Shown here in pieces: positions 16,615-25,399 of a stretch of DNA of 64,000 nt. Made by a program: the position numbers and the translations under genes. Positions within the stretch are counted from its first letter, which is position 1, and each line of letters opens with the position of its first letter. A model generated the notes under the pieces. The model saw only the letters and a program-made list of their open reading frames with translations. It ran no database searches and was not told the origin of the DNA. This DNA comes from Gaetbulibacter_A sp043876815 (GTDB lineage Bacteria; Bacteroidota; Bacteroidia; Flavobacteriales; Flavobacteriaceae). The stretch spans positions 62,001-126,000 of the forward strand of contig NZ_JBAWKA010000005.1 in NCBI RefSeq assembly GCF_043876815.1, read 5' to 3'.

Positions 16615-16809
16615 TTAGCTTACAGCAAATAATGCTGCGAAACCAATACCTTCAATTAAAGCTGCTGCAATAAGCATAGCTGTTTGAATTTTTCCTGTAG
16701 CTTCAGGCTGACGCGCAATTGCTTCCATGGCAGAACCACCGATTCTTCCGATTCCGATTCCGGCTCCAATTACTACTAAACCTGCACCTACCATAACTGG
16801 TATTTCCAT
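16615..16809 (-). CDS. atpE: ATP synthase F0 c subunit
   Basis: Ring-forming proteolipid: 64 aa, two glycine-rich membrane helices (VGAGLVVIGAGIGIGRIGGSAMEAIARQPEA loop, in parts) and the ion-carrying Glu in AALIEGIGFAALF near residue 53. The usual Na+-binding residues after the Glu (Ser/Thr) are not seen, so proton coupling is likelier. Short for the family but complete. Confidence 0.97.
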   Translation of the reverse strand: MEIPVMVGAGLVVIGAGIGIGRIGGSAMEAIARQPEATGKIQTAMLIAAALIEGIGFAALFAVS

Positions 16810-16845
16810 AAATATATGTATTAAATTAATTAAACATTCAACTCA

Positions 16846-17940
16846 TTAATGTGCCTCGTCGTGGTGTTCTTCCACGGCCATACCAAAGTACAACGCTGAA
16901 AGCACGGTAAAAATATAGGCTTGTAATGCTGCTACCAACAATTCAAGGATAGCCAATACAAACGCTAATAAAAAGGATAATGAACTTCCGATCCAGTTCT
17001 CGAACAGGAATATCAATCCGATGATACTCATTAAAACGATGTGACCTGCAGTGATGTTCGCGTATAAACGAATCATCAGGGCAAATGGTTTAATGATGGT
17101 TCCAAGTAATTCAATTGGGGCTAAAATAATTTTCATTGGCCATGGCACGCCTGGCATCCAGAAAATGTGTTTCCAATAGTTTTTATTACCTGAAAATGTC
17201 GTGATCAAAAAGGTTATAAGCGCTAAACACATGGTTACCGCTATGTTATTTGTTAAATTCATTCCTATAGGTGTTAATCCAAAAAGGTTAACAATCCAGA
17301 TAAAGAAGAATACGGTTAGCAAATAACTCATATATCTTTTATAATGTTTTTCTCCAATGTTTGGGATGGCAATTTCATCACGAACGTACAATACAATAGG
17401 CTCAAGAAGACGACCAAACCCTTTTGGTATACCGCCATTACTGCGATAGGTTCGTGCCATGCGATAGAAAATAATAAATACAATCGCGAAGATCATGAAG
17501 ATCATCAAAACGTTCTTGGTTATAGAAAAATCTAAAGGTTTTTCATTCAACGCATGACCGTGTTCATCTTCAACAATATGGCCATCAGGACCATCTACTT
17601 TGTATATTTTGGAATGAAATATCTTGTAGTAATCACCACCAACTTCGGCCACGGTTTCTCCATGATGAAATTTAGAAGAAGAAAACACTTTTAAGCCATC
17701 GTCCCATAGAATCACGGGTAATGGAAATCCAGCATGAATTTCTTCACCATCTTTGGTATATGAAAACAAGTTAAAATCGTATGAATCCTTTAAGTGATGT
17801 TGAATGTAGGCTTGTACCTCTGTCTTGGTATCTTTCCCGTCAGAATACGACATCTCATGTTCACCCTCTTCTCCATAGGATAGAAAGGTTACTAAAAGCA
17901 GTAAAAATGTTATTGGTTTTAAGGCTATTTTCTTATGCAT
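16846..17940 (-). CDS. atpB: ATP synthase F0 a subunit with exported N-terminal extension
   Basis: Stator half-channel subunit of F0. At 364 aa it is about 90 residues longer than the E. coli protein. It begins with a signal peptide (residues 1-23) and a polar, His-rich region (about 24-140) before the conserved membrane part. The essential channel Arg lies in FALMIRLYANITAGHIVLMS (about 283-302). Such an extension is characteristic of Bacteroidota AtpB; its role is unknown. It opens the F0 part of the operon, 105 bases after the DUF6168-like gene. Confidence 0.97.
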   Translation of the reverse strand: MHKKIALKPITFLLLLVTFLSYGEEGEHEMSYSDGKDTKTEVQAYIQHHLKDSYDFNLFSYTKDGEEIHAGFPLPVILWDDGLKVFSSSKFHHGETVAEVGGDYYKIFHSKIYKVDGPDGHIVEDEHGHALNEKPLDFSITKNVLMIFMIFAIVFIIFYRMARTYRSNGGIPKGFGRLLEPIVLYVRDEIAIPNIGEKHYKRYMSYLLTVFFFIWIVNLFGLTPIGMNLTNNIAVTMCLALITFLITTFSGNKNYWKHIFWMPGVPWPMKIILAPIELLGTIIKPFALMIRLYANITAGHIVLMSIIGLIFLFENWIGSSLSFLLAFVLAILELLVAALQAYIFTVLSALYFGMAVEEHHDEAH

Positions 17941-18044
17941 ATCACTTTAAATCATAGTGGCTTAAAAATCGCTGCAAAGGTAGCTTTTTATATCAAAAAC
18001 AAAAACAATTTTTTCTTTTATTTGAAATAAGCGCCAGGGCGCTA

Positions 18045-18446
18045 TCATTGTTCAGCTTTATCTAAGGAATTCAGCCATTTACCAAGGCTTAAAGTTTCGA
18101 AAATCAAACCCACCACATAAGGCGTGAAAAAGCTTGCAAATTCAACTCTGGAAATATCGCCGTCCGATTTATAAACCGGGTAGAAAAAAATGAAGAAAAC
18201 GGCAAATTTTAACAAACTCCCGGCCAGGAACAAAAAGCCTAACTGCTCTTTGTATTTACGGCGCAAATAATAAAGTATGCCGAAAATGATAATAACCAAA
18301 CTTAGGTTTATGGTATAGGCTAGTATAATGTGGTCCGCAAATAGCGCCATATCCAAACCTTTAAGGATACCCAAATGGATTCCGAAAGTTAAAAGGAATA
18401 ATAAGATCGCCTTTATGGAGAATTTAACAAAGGTATTTTGTGTCAT
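18045..18446 (-). CDS. Small membrane protein of the atp operon (DUF6168-like)
   Basis: A 133-aa protein with four predicted membrane helices (about 10-30, 38-60, 68-90, 100-120). It sits where atpI-like genes sit, between the AtpZ-like gene and atpB, with one base to the former. It probably belongs to the flavobacterial DUF6168 family. A role in F0 assembly or c-ring insertion is suggested only by position. Confidence 0.7.
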   Translation of the reverse strand: MTQNTFVKFSIKAILLFLLTFGIHLGILKGLDMALFADHIILAYTINLSLVIIIFGILYYLRRKYKEQLGFLFLAGSLLKFAVFFIFFYPVYKSDGDISRVEFASFFTPYVVGLIFETLSLGKWLNSLDKAEQ

Positions 18447-18683
18447 TCAACTATTAAGTCGGTTTAATTGTTTGACTAAAGCGTATAAAGAAATGGCAAC
18501 GCCTAAAAGTGTCATGGCGACAAGGAACAATTTTCCACCGGCATTGTAGGTTTGATCAAGCCATTTGCCCAAACGAACAAACAAATATATGGTAACCCCC
18601 ATTTGAAGCCCTGCACCTGTTAGGATGGCAAAGTTCTTAAGCGGTTTTTTCGGATTTTGATCCTGCTTCTCGTTGTTGCTCAC
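18447..18683 (-). CDS. AtpZ/AtpI-type accessory protein
   Basis: A 78-aa protein with two membrane helices. The pattern FAILTGAGLQMGVTIYLFVRLGKWLDQTY (in parts) followed by a second helix is typical of AtpZ/AtpI F0 accessory proteins, implicated in c-ring assembly or Mg2+/Ca2+ transport. The reading frame starts with GTG inside the end of the bactofilin gene (47-base overlap). No closer Met exists before the first helix, so the overlapping GTG is probably real. Confidence 0.82.
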   Translation of the reverse strand: MSNNEKQDQNPKKPLKNFAILTGAGLQMGVTIYLFVRLGKWLDQTYNAGGKLFLVAMTLLGVAISLYALVKQLNRLNS

Positions 18684-19062
18684 CGTTATTCATTTCTTTA
18701 ACTGTGCCTTTCATGACACAGGTTACATTGAATGTTGCGCCAGGTTCTACGGCCAATTTACCGGAAATTACCTCGCCCTCAATATGTGCTGAGCTTTTTA
18801 AAGTTAAGGTGCCAGAAAGCGCTAATTTGCCGGAAAACTTTCCTTCAAAATACGCATCGGTACCTTGGAGCGATCCCTTGATCAATCCAGATTTACCAAC
18901 AACTATTTTGCCCGTGGTTTTTACATTACCTTCAATGGTGCCATCAATTCTAAAATCACCTTTACTTGTGAGATCACCAACTATTTTAGTGCCTTCAGAA
19001 ATAATGTTTTGTCCAGATGTATTTTCCATTTTTTTCTTATCTTTTTTGTTATCAGAGAACAT
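18637..19062 (-). CDS. Bactofilin family protein
   Basis: Bactofilins are nucleotide-free bacterial cytoskeletal proteins that polymerise through a beta-helix. The 141-aa product has the core at about residues 20-125 (NIISEGTKIVGDLTSKGDFRIDGTIEGNV in parts, then GKLAVEPGATFN) and disordered ends. It lies between porW and the atp genes, 8 bases from porW, and overlaps the AtpZ-like gene. The 3' tail rich in Gln, Glu and Lys is dispensable-looking. Confidence 0.92.
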   Translation of the reverse strand: MFSDNKKDKKKMENTSGQNIISEGTKIVGDLTSKGDFRIDGTIEGNVKTTGKIVVGKSGLIKGSLQGTDAYFEGKFSGKLALSGTLTLKSSAHIEGEVISGKLAVEPGATFNVTCVMKGTVKEMNNGEQQREAGSKSEKTA

Positions 19063-19070
19063 TTTCGCTA

Positions 19071-21617
19071 TTAATTTAATTTTAGGGTTAGATATTGATC
19101 TATGTTTTTATGAATCTGCACAATCTGATAATTGTCTGCAGAAATATAAAAGTACGGCCTTTTTATTTTTTTCTCGTTGTATTCGGCTAATAATTGATCG
19201 AAGGTTTGTGCGACCTGCTTATTTTTAAAGCCGTGAACTACCAAAAATGTGGTGTTCGTTGTATATACGTCAACTGAAGTACTTAAGTCGTAATATTTTC
19301 GCAGATTTTCCAAAATTTCATCCAGATTTTTTTTGAATTCAGGTATCGCTTCCCTCTCGATTGTATCAAATTGAAACACCACATAATAACTACCGTCTTC
19401 GGTATCCGGGCTAAATTCAGTTGATTCTAAATTAGGTAGAACACTTGTCAGCATATATTGTGCTTGTTTGCCTTCCTCCGTGTTCGCGTAATTAACGGCT
19501 ACTTGGCTCAAGGCAGTTTTATAGGCCTCAAAACCTTTAAGGCGTCCCAGTGCTGTTGCCTTTAACAATTCGAATTTTGGAACCATAGGGTCGCCATTGA
19601 ACGTATTGATGTTTTTTTCAGATTCCGATATAACCTCAGCATAATTCTGTTGCTCGTGCTTTTCATACAAAGTTTCATAAATACGCTCGGGACTGTTCTC
19701 CTCCCTGCCAGCCACGAGATCCGGGTTCAATAAGATATTGGCATAACGCGAAGCAGGATAATTTGTTATGATATCCGCTTTGGCGACATCAGCTTCACCT
19801 TGCTCGCCCAAAGCCTCATAAATTTTATACAGGTTGTATTTTGAAGGCAATATTAAGGGTTTGGCAGGATCGCTGCTCAATAGGTCGAGGAACTTTGTTT
19901 TGGCGCGTTCCAGTTCATTGAATTTTTCACGATAGATCAATCCTAATTGGTAGTATGCATAGTTTCTGTCCGTCTTTATACTATCTAATTCTTTTGGTTC
20001 TGAAGGCACCCTCGCCAAATAAAATTGCGGGTCGAACTTTTCTTCGGCCGTTGCCTGAGCTACAATATTCTGAGTTGGAGCAACCTCTGAAACCTGAGCG
20101 GTAACCGTTCTTTTCGACCAGCGCCAGTTATCTTCCAAAGGGCGATTTCCCCAAACTTTAATAAATTCATTTTTGCCATAGGCCACTAAAGTCGGATTGT
20201 AAAAGTAAAAACCTGCCGACTGCTGTGCGCTGCGATTACTCACAGGATTATTTGCTCCAATAATCCCGGTATTGGCATTGGCATTAGCTGATTTTTCAGA
20301 TTCAGCAGCTTCTGTTTTGGCTTTGAGGTCGGCCACAAAGGCTTCAAAATAAGCAAGCCTTTCGGCATCCGGCATTTTTACTAATTTCAGAATACTATCA
20401 TTAGTTTGTGCAATACCTTCATACAAAATAACATCCTCCAGATTATCACGCTTACGTTTTATAAGACGGAAAGCTTTAGAATTATCCTTCAGATTCAGCA
20501 TGGTACTGTCGTAATATGCGCCAGCTATCTCATAGACCGAAGCATCAAAATTCATATCACCGAGTGTCTCATAGTTTTTAGCCTTTAGCAGTCTGTCATT
20601 AGAATCCGTGCGCAAGGATTTATTAAAATATACTATGGCTGTTGAATCCTGTTCATTCCGTAAACGATAATTGGCAATACCGTGATAGATCTTATCCAGG
20701 AATGGCCGGTTCTCCCGGTTTTCTTCCAGTTCGTCCAAGAGTTCTTCTAAAGTCAATTTATTACCGTTTTCGAGATCGAAATTCTTGATTTTTTCCAAAT
20801 AAGCACTGATCATGTAAATCCGAGGTGTTCTTCGATTTAATTCAATCACCTTATCGAATGCGATATTAGCACTGTCCTTGTAGCCTAACTGATTATATAA
20901 CTGGCCTTGAATAAAACGAAACCGCCCGCGTTCGTCATTACTTTTAGTGGCTTTAGCAGCAACTCCTAATTGGGTTATGGCTGTGTCGATCACCTTGGTA
21001 TTAATATAGGCCTGAGCCAGTATGGAAGTGGCATCGGCTAGGTCCTGACCGTCCAGAGATTCTACACGCAATAAGCGCTTTAGATTTTCGATTGCAAGTT
21101 CGTTATTGTCCAAGCGGATATTCGCTTTTTCCCGCCAAATTTTGGCTTGATTGATCTTGTCACTAGCAGGATATTTGTATAGAATATAGTTAAAGGCTTC
21201 CAACGATGGAATAAAGCGCTGATCAAAATAACGGGCTTTTCCTAAAAGGAGGTAGGCCTCATCCATCTGAGGGTTCTTCTCCTTTCCATCGATGTTCATC
21301 CCGTGTTTTTGTATGGCTTTAGTTGCTTTTTCTTCTGCCCTTGTAAAATTCTCGTTTCTGGCCTGCCCGGGAAGTAAAATATCCTCGTCGATCTGCATAC
21401 GCTCTATGGGAAGAAGACCCCAGTAATTATCAGCATAGGAGCTATTAAGTTGCATTCGGCCCTCTTCCAAGGCATTGTAACCATTAAAAAGGGCATTGTA
21501 TTCTGCAGTAACGGCATGGAAATTCCTGCTCAAAAACTTGTCCTTTTTACGGGAACAGCTTATGAGTAAAACCACACTGCAAATAGTGAGAATAATTCGG
21601 TTTCGCGATGCTTTCAA
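19071..21617 (-). CDS. porW: Type IX secretion/gliding motility lipoprotein PorW (SprE)
   Basis: An 848-aa TPR lipoprotein. The lipobox Cys is at residue 21 (LLISC), followed by KFLSRNFHAVTAEYNALFNGYNALEEG (in parts), the hallmark N-terminus of SprE/PorW. Long TPR-rich stretches fill residues 100-420 and 540-750. SprE/PorW is required for type IX secretion and gliding in Flavobacterium, linking outer-membrane components to the motor. The reading frame opens with TTG; no upstream ATG is available. Co-directional with the bactofilin and atp genes. Confidence 0.9.
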   Translation of the reverse strand: MKASRNRIILTICSVVLLISCSRKKDKFLSRNFHAVTAEYNALFNGYNALEEGRMQLNSSYADNYWGLLPIERMQIDEDILLPGQARNENFTRAEEKATKAIQKHGMNIDGKEKNPQMDEAYLLLGKARYFDQRFIPSLEAFNYILYKYPASDKINQAKIWREKANIRLDNNELAIENLKRLLRVESLDGQDLADATSILAQAYINTKVIDTAITQLGVAAKATKSNDERGRFRFIQGQLYNQLGYKDSANIAFDKVIELNRRTPRIYMISAYLEKIKNFDLENGNKLTLEELLDELEENRENRPFLDKIYHGIANYRLRNEQDSTAIVYFNKSLRTDSNDRLLKAKNYETLGDMNFDASVYEIAGAYYDSTMLNLKDNSKAFRLIKRKRDNLEDVILYEGIAQTNDSILKLVKMPDAERLAYFEAFVADLKAKTEAAESEKSANANANTGIIGANNPVSNRSAQQSAGFYFYNPTLVAYGKNEFIKVWGNRPLEDNWRWSKRTVTAQVSEVAPTQNIVAQATAEEKFDPQFYLARVPSEPKELDSIKTDRNYAYYQLGLIYREKFNELERAKTKFLDLLSSDPAKPLILPSKYNLYKIYEALGEQGEADVAKADIITNYPASRYANILLNPDLVAGREENSPERIYETLYEKHEQQNYAEVISESEKNINTFNGDPMVPKFELLKATALGRLKGFEAYKTALSQVAVNYANTEEGKQAQYMLTSVLPNLESTEFSPDTEDGSYYVVFQFDTIEREAIPEFKKNLDEILENLRKYYDLSTSVDVYTTNTTFLVVHGFKNKQVAQTFDQLLAEYNEKKIKRPYFYISADNYQIVQIHKNIDQYLTLKLN

Positions 21618-21735
21618 TACTGCCGGCCTTTTGTTGCTTAAATAACTACAAAGAGTTGTTATTATTATGCTAAAGGGTAAAAATAAACATCTTTTTCAAT
21701 TCAACCATAAATTAAATAGGTGAATAAAAATAAGT

Positions 21736-22431
21736 TTAATTTGAAAAATGAGCTTCGAGCTCTTTCAGAGTCGCCGCACTGGTCACCAGATCCTTAACGA
21801 TCTTTCCCTTATCCAAGACCACAATGCGTTGGCAAACATCGGTTACATGAAGAAGGTCGTGACTGGAAATAAGCATGGTAACCCCTTTCGTTTCCGCGAG
21901 GTTCTTTATAATGCCTTTTAACCTGATCTGCGTTGTCGGGTCCAGATTGGCAAAGGGTTCATCAAGAACGATCACTTCCGGGTTCCCGATCAAGGCGGCT
22001 ACAATACCAGCCTTTTTCTGGTTTCCTTTACTCAGATCGCGCAAGTATTTTTTCTGACCAATAATTTCCCCGTGAAAAAAGTCTTCATATTGAGCAACCA
22101 AAGCATCTACGTCGGCTTTGTTCTGACCACGCAATTCGCCAATGAAATAAAAATATTCTTCGGGTGTCAGGTAGCCTATCAAAAAGGTTTCATCAATAAA
22201 AGCCGACGTAAAAGGCTTCCAGTCTTCGCTTTCATCCACCCTGATGTTATGGTTATCAATATAACCTGTTGTGGGTTTAATAAGGTCGAGTACCAAACTG
22301 AAATAGGTTGTTTTACCCGCGCCGTTATTTCCCACCAGACCAAAACTCTGGCCCTTGGGAATATCTAAAGAAGTGATATTCAAAACCTCTTTGTTGTTGT
22401 ATTTTTTTGAAATGTTATTGGTTGTTATCAT
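21736..22431 (-). CDS. ABC transporter ATP-binding protein
   Basis: A 231-aa ATPase: Walker A GNNGAGKTT (34-42), signature LSKGNQKK, Walker B VIVLDEPFANLDP and switch His in SSHD. It pairs with the membrane protein encoded 12 bases upstream. This two-gene layout (ATPase plus DUF5687 permease) is an ABC-2-like exporter of unknown substrate. Confidence 0.93.
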   Translation of the reverse strand: MITTNNISKKYNNKEVLNITSLDIPKGQSFGLVGNNGAGKTTYFSLVLDLIKPTTGYIDNHNIRVDESEDWKPFTSAFIDETFLIGYLTPEEYFYFIGELRGQNKADVDALVAQYEDFFHGEIIGQKKYLRDLSKGNQKKAGIVAALIGNPEVIVLDEPFANLDPTTQIRLKGIIKNLAETKGVTMLISSHDLLHVTDVCQRIVVLDKGKIVKDLVTSAATLKELEAHFSN

Positions 22432-22443
22432 AACACTTATTTT

Positions 22444-23922
22444 TTAATTATCTTGGTTAAAGGCTGAGATCATTTTGTACTTAGAACGCAGGTATTTATT
22501 GGTAATCCCCTTCATCAGAGGTTTATGAAAAAAGATCCCGGAGAGTCCTAAAATTATAAGAACCGCACAAGCCCATTCAAAACCGATCAAAAAATACAAT
22601 CCAGCAAATAGTCCCATTGGAATCAGTAATAATGGAATTCCTATTAAGAACTGAACCAAGCCTGTACCTTGGTAATTGAAGGCAGCTTTCTGACTCAGAT
22701 CAATTTTTTTTCTATTAAAAGAGCCACCCCACAAGATGACATGCGAGTTCACCCCAATATTATAAATGGCCGCAGCAAAATGCGCCAATAAGATCTTCCA
22801 TCCAAAATAAACGTAAGGTATACCGAGCACAAATAACATGCCGACACTAATGGTCATTAAAAGGAATTTCGATCTTAAATAATCCCGGTATTTGATATTC
22901 TGACTCATCAACAGTTTGTAATAGCCGCTATCCCAGGCCGGGATGAACTGTCCAAAATTGATCAGGAATATCCCTGTCGAGAAAAGCCCGATAAACATAA
23001 AAAACCAAGGCATGTTATTATAGGTAGGTTGTGGATAGAAAAACAAGCCATACAGCAAGCCAATTCCCAAAATCCAGACTGAAGATTTGGTGCGTTTGTT
23101 CCGCCAGATCAGGCGCAAGTCCATTTGCAAAAAGGGCGCAATACTTCCAAAGGTTCTGGTCCATTCCAGATTAGAGGCCTTAACCTCCTTTATTTTTGTT
23201 TTTAAACCACTGTCTAAAAATAGTTTGGCGCTTAAGAATTTAAAATTATAGTAATACAAAGTTCCAAGAAGCAGCACAAGTACCAAAACATAAACCGGTT
23301 GCTCTAAAACTGCATTCATACCGTTGGCGACCAAGGTGTCTAATTGAATAATATTAAAATAATTCAAAGCAAATAAGCCACCCAAACCTATAACAATAGG
23401 CAAAAATGAAACAGAAATTTCTGCGGAAACACTTTCAATAATAAAATTGAGAAAGTTGTTGCAAAGGCTGATCAGGAAAAGTGTGAATATCCATAGGATA
23501 ATAGTAAAACCATCAACTCCGGTGAAAAAGAGTTTAACGCCAAATGGAATGAGGGCAAATAAAGGTAAAAAATTATAGAGCGATAAAGCCGATTTCCCTA
23601 AAACGTAATGTACTATGGTTTTTCGCTTTAAGTTTAAAATCAAAAATGGTTTCACGTGCATCGCCGGAAGCTTCTGAAAGAAAAAGCGTATCAGCAATTC
23701 CGTCATGATCCAATAAAATATGCCTGCATTTATAAGCTTTATAGGGTCTTTGTCCGGAGCTACTTTCTGAATAATATCCAGAAGGAAAAAACCCATTACC
23801 AAGAACACCGCCATAAAATACAAGGCCATAAATCCCATTAAGAATTTTATAACCAAGCTTTTCCCCAAGCTGGCCGACCTAAAAAAAGACCGCCACTCCA
23901 GATATAAAAATCGTTTAATCAC
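22444..23922 (-). CDS. DUF5687 family membrane protein (ABC permease)
   Basis: A 492-aa protein with about 12 membrane segments and no soluble domain. It begins with a basic, cytoplasmic IKRFLYLEWRSFFRSAS stretch, as in ABC-2-type permeases. It matches the Bacteroidota DUF5687 family, which is found beside ABC ATPases. Substrate unknown. The DUF2059 gene is 21 bases upstream and may be in the same transcript. Confidence 0.82.
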   Translation of the reverse strand: MIKRFLYLEWRSFFRSASLGKSLVIKFLMGFMALYFMAVFLVMGFFLLDIIQKVAPDKDPIKLINAGIFYWIMTELLIRFFFQKLPAMHVKPFLILNLKRKTIVHYVLGKSALSLYNFLPLFALIPFGVKLFFTGVDGFTIILWIFTLFLISLCNNFLNFIIESVSAEISVSFLPIVIGLGGLFALNYFNIIQLDTLVANGMNAVLEQPVYVLVLVLLLGTLYYYNFKFLSAKLFLDSGLKTKIKEVKASNLEWTRTFGSIAPFLQMDLRLIWRNKRTKSSVWILGIGLLYGLFFYPQPTYNNMPWFFMFIGLFSTGIFLINFGQFIPAWDSGYYKLLMSQNIKYRDYLRSKFLLMTISVGMLFVLGIPYVYFGWKILLAHFAAAIYNIGVNSHVILWGGSFNRKKIDLSQKAAFNYQGTGLVQFLIGIPLLLIPMGLFAGLYFLIGFEWACAVLIILGLSGIFFHKPLMKGITNKYLRSKYKMISAFNQDN

Positions 23923-23943
23923 AAGCGTTGAATTGTGGTTTTT

Positions 23944-24351
23944 CTATTGGTATTTCTGAGCTATCGCCTGAACTTGCATACCCCATGATTGTCCAAGTCC
24001 CATCGCCTTTTGCATTAAATCCATTTGTTTACTCGCAAGTTTTTTACCGAGGTCAGATTTGTAAAACTCAACTAACTGTTCAATTTCATTTCTCGTAAAT
24101 TCAGCCATATAAATGTCGGCCATTTTACCATACAAATCAACAAGTGTAGCTTCAGCCTCAATAACATATGTAGCCTTCTTATCCTCCGGAACCATTTGAC
24201 CTATCTGTTCAATAGCATTTTGAAACGCCGTGGTAGCGCCCGTAAGTTTAATAAATTCTATAGTATCATTTTTAAACGATTCATCCGATTGTGCATTCAG
24301 GTTAAAGGTCATTCCCAGGGTAAGTAGGCCCACTAGTACAAATGTTTTCAT
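23944..24351 (-). CDS. DUF2059 domain exported protein
   Basis: A 135-aa protein with a clear signal peptide (residues 1-20, ending NLNAQ) and a helical DUF2059 domain (about 30-130; YMAEFTRNEIEQLVEFYKSDLGKK, in parts). The family is widespread in Gram-negative bacteria and its function is unknown. Probably periplasmic. First gene of the unit with the ABC pair. Confidence 0.85.
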   Translation of the reverse strand: MKTFVLVGLLTLGMTFNLNAQSDESFKNDTIEFIKLTGATTAFQNAIEQIGQMVPEDKKATYVIEAEATLVDLYGKMADIYMAEFTRNEIEQLVEFYKSDLGKKLASKQMDLMQKAMGLGQSWGMQVQAIAQKYQ

Positions 24352-24547
24352 GTCAGTTGTTTTTTGAATTTTAAATAATTAATAGCTAAAGTCAACTCAT
24401 AGGTATGAAGCCAACCTAATTTGTTACAAGATAGTTTGAATATTTTTGTTGAATAAAATTATCCCTCAGGTTTTAAACCAAAAAACAATTTGTTCTCTCG
24501 AAACGATCGATAAAGTGAATATCCTCTATTGATTATTTATTTTTTGG

Positions 24548-24634
24548 GCGTTACCACTCCTACGTCGCGGTCGGGCTTTACGTTATATCTTTTTTTCATG
24601 CTTCAAAAAAGGATGCCACTTCAATCCCTAACGC
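24548..24634. repeat. Dispersed hairpin repeat, second copy
   Basis: Ends in GCGTTA and TAACGC, with GTCGGGCTTTACG and TATCTTTTTTT...AAAAAAGGATGCC inside and ATCCCTAACGC at the right. The same order of blocks occurs at 6077-6172. It lies in a gene-free stretch of about 590 bases. Confidence 0.7.
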
Positions 24635-24640
24635 AAACAT

Positions 24641-24935
24641 CGTCATTACGAACGAAGTGAAGTTATACTATTATTATGAATTCCATTCATAAGATTACTA
24701 CATCCATCTACTCCTCACAATGACCAATTGGTTTGTCATTCAGAGCGAAATTCAATGGAGCGAAGAATCTCAAATGTCATTACGAACAAAGTGAAGTCAT
24801 CAGTATGTTTGAAATTCCATTAAAAAGATTGCCGCGTCGCTATGCTCCTCGCAATGACGCAAAGCTATCGTCATTAAGAGCGAAGTGAAGTAATCTGTTT
24901 GTTGTAATTCACATTGCTATGCTTATCGTAATAAG
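24641..24935. repeat. Field of dispersed GTCATTAC/GAATCT-type repeats
   Basis: At least five decayed units of the CGTCATTACGAACGAAGTGAAG / GATTGCCGCGTCGC...GCAATGACG family, some facing each other (for example GATTGCCGCGTCGCTATGC then CTCGCAATGACG around 24829-24858). No ORF. The 24352-24547 part upstream holds only the DUF2059 promoter region. Confidence 0.7.
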
Positions 24936-24945
24936 CTCCGAAAAA

Positions 24946-25287
24946 TTATTCCGCTTCTCGGTGTTTCGGATGAATCAAGGCTCGCATATTTTGAATATAG
25001 CCTTCCAGTTCCGCAAGTTTTTGTACCGTTTCCTGTGTGCCCTTTTCTGTTAATCTGTAATATTTCCGAGTGCGTTTTCCAACAAAAGCGTACTCAACAT
25101 CCACACATCCATCAGCCTCCAATTTGTGTAAACAGGGATACAAAGCACCTTCAGTAATTTGAAAACCGCCATTGGTAATTTCCTTCACACGCTTTACAAT
25201 TTGATACCCATACATTCTATCGTGCTCATTCAATAGTTTCATCACGATAACCGTTAAGCTTCCTGTATACAAATGTGGTGTTTTCAT
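24946..25287 (-). CDS. PadR family transcriptional regulator
   Basis: A 113-aa winged-helix repressor of the PadR-s1 type: MYGYQIVKRVKEIT and ITEGALYPCLHKLEADG (recognition region) and YYRLTEKG (wing). It binds DNA as a dimer and is usually relieved by a small ligand. The ATG giving MKTPHLYTG is preferred over an in-frame TTG 9 bases upstream. A perfect 9-bp inverted repeat lies just upstream, between it and the divergent reductase gene, so autoregulation and control of that gene are plausible. Confidence 0.9.
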   Translation of the reverse strand: MKTPHLYTGSLTVIVMKLLNEHDRMYGYQIVKRVKEITNGGFQITEGALYPCLHKLEADGCVDVEYAFVGKRTRKYYRLTEKGTQETVQKLAELEGYIQNMRALIHPKHREAE

Positions 25288-25297
25288 AGATTTCAAA

Positions 25298-25335
25298 TAT
25301 ACCTAAATAATTTATGCATAAAAAACTTAGGTATA
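25298..25335. promoter_or_regulatory. Candidate PadR operator in the divergent gap
   Basis: Perfect inverted repeat TATACCTAA - 20 bases - TTAGGTATA, centred in the 112-base gap between the divergent PadR and reductase start codons. Size and position suit an operator for a dimeric winged-helix repressor. No binding data; inference from symmetry and position. Confidence 0.55.
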
Positions 25336-25377
25336 ATTTTTATGGCAAAAAACTGGCGTAAAACGGATGCGCTTCAC

Positions 25378-25385
25378 TATTTTTG
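25378..25385 (+). promoter_or_regulatory. -7 promoter element of the ferredoxin reductase gene
   Basis: TATTTTTG matches TAnnTTTG and ends 14 bases before the ATG. An earlier in-frame start lies upstream of this element and so cannot be used. Confidence 0.55.
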
Positions 25386-25399
25386 TTGCAAAAAGAAAT

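Noticed and set aside
18704..19228. 174-codon plus-strand ORF opposite bactofilin and porW
   Set aside because: Antisense to two recognised genes with proline/serine-rich composition typical of shadow frames.
25367..25399. Earlier in-frame start for the ferredoxin reductase-type gene
   Set aside because: Located upstream of and across the -7 element; the encoded extension is not conserved-looking.
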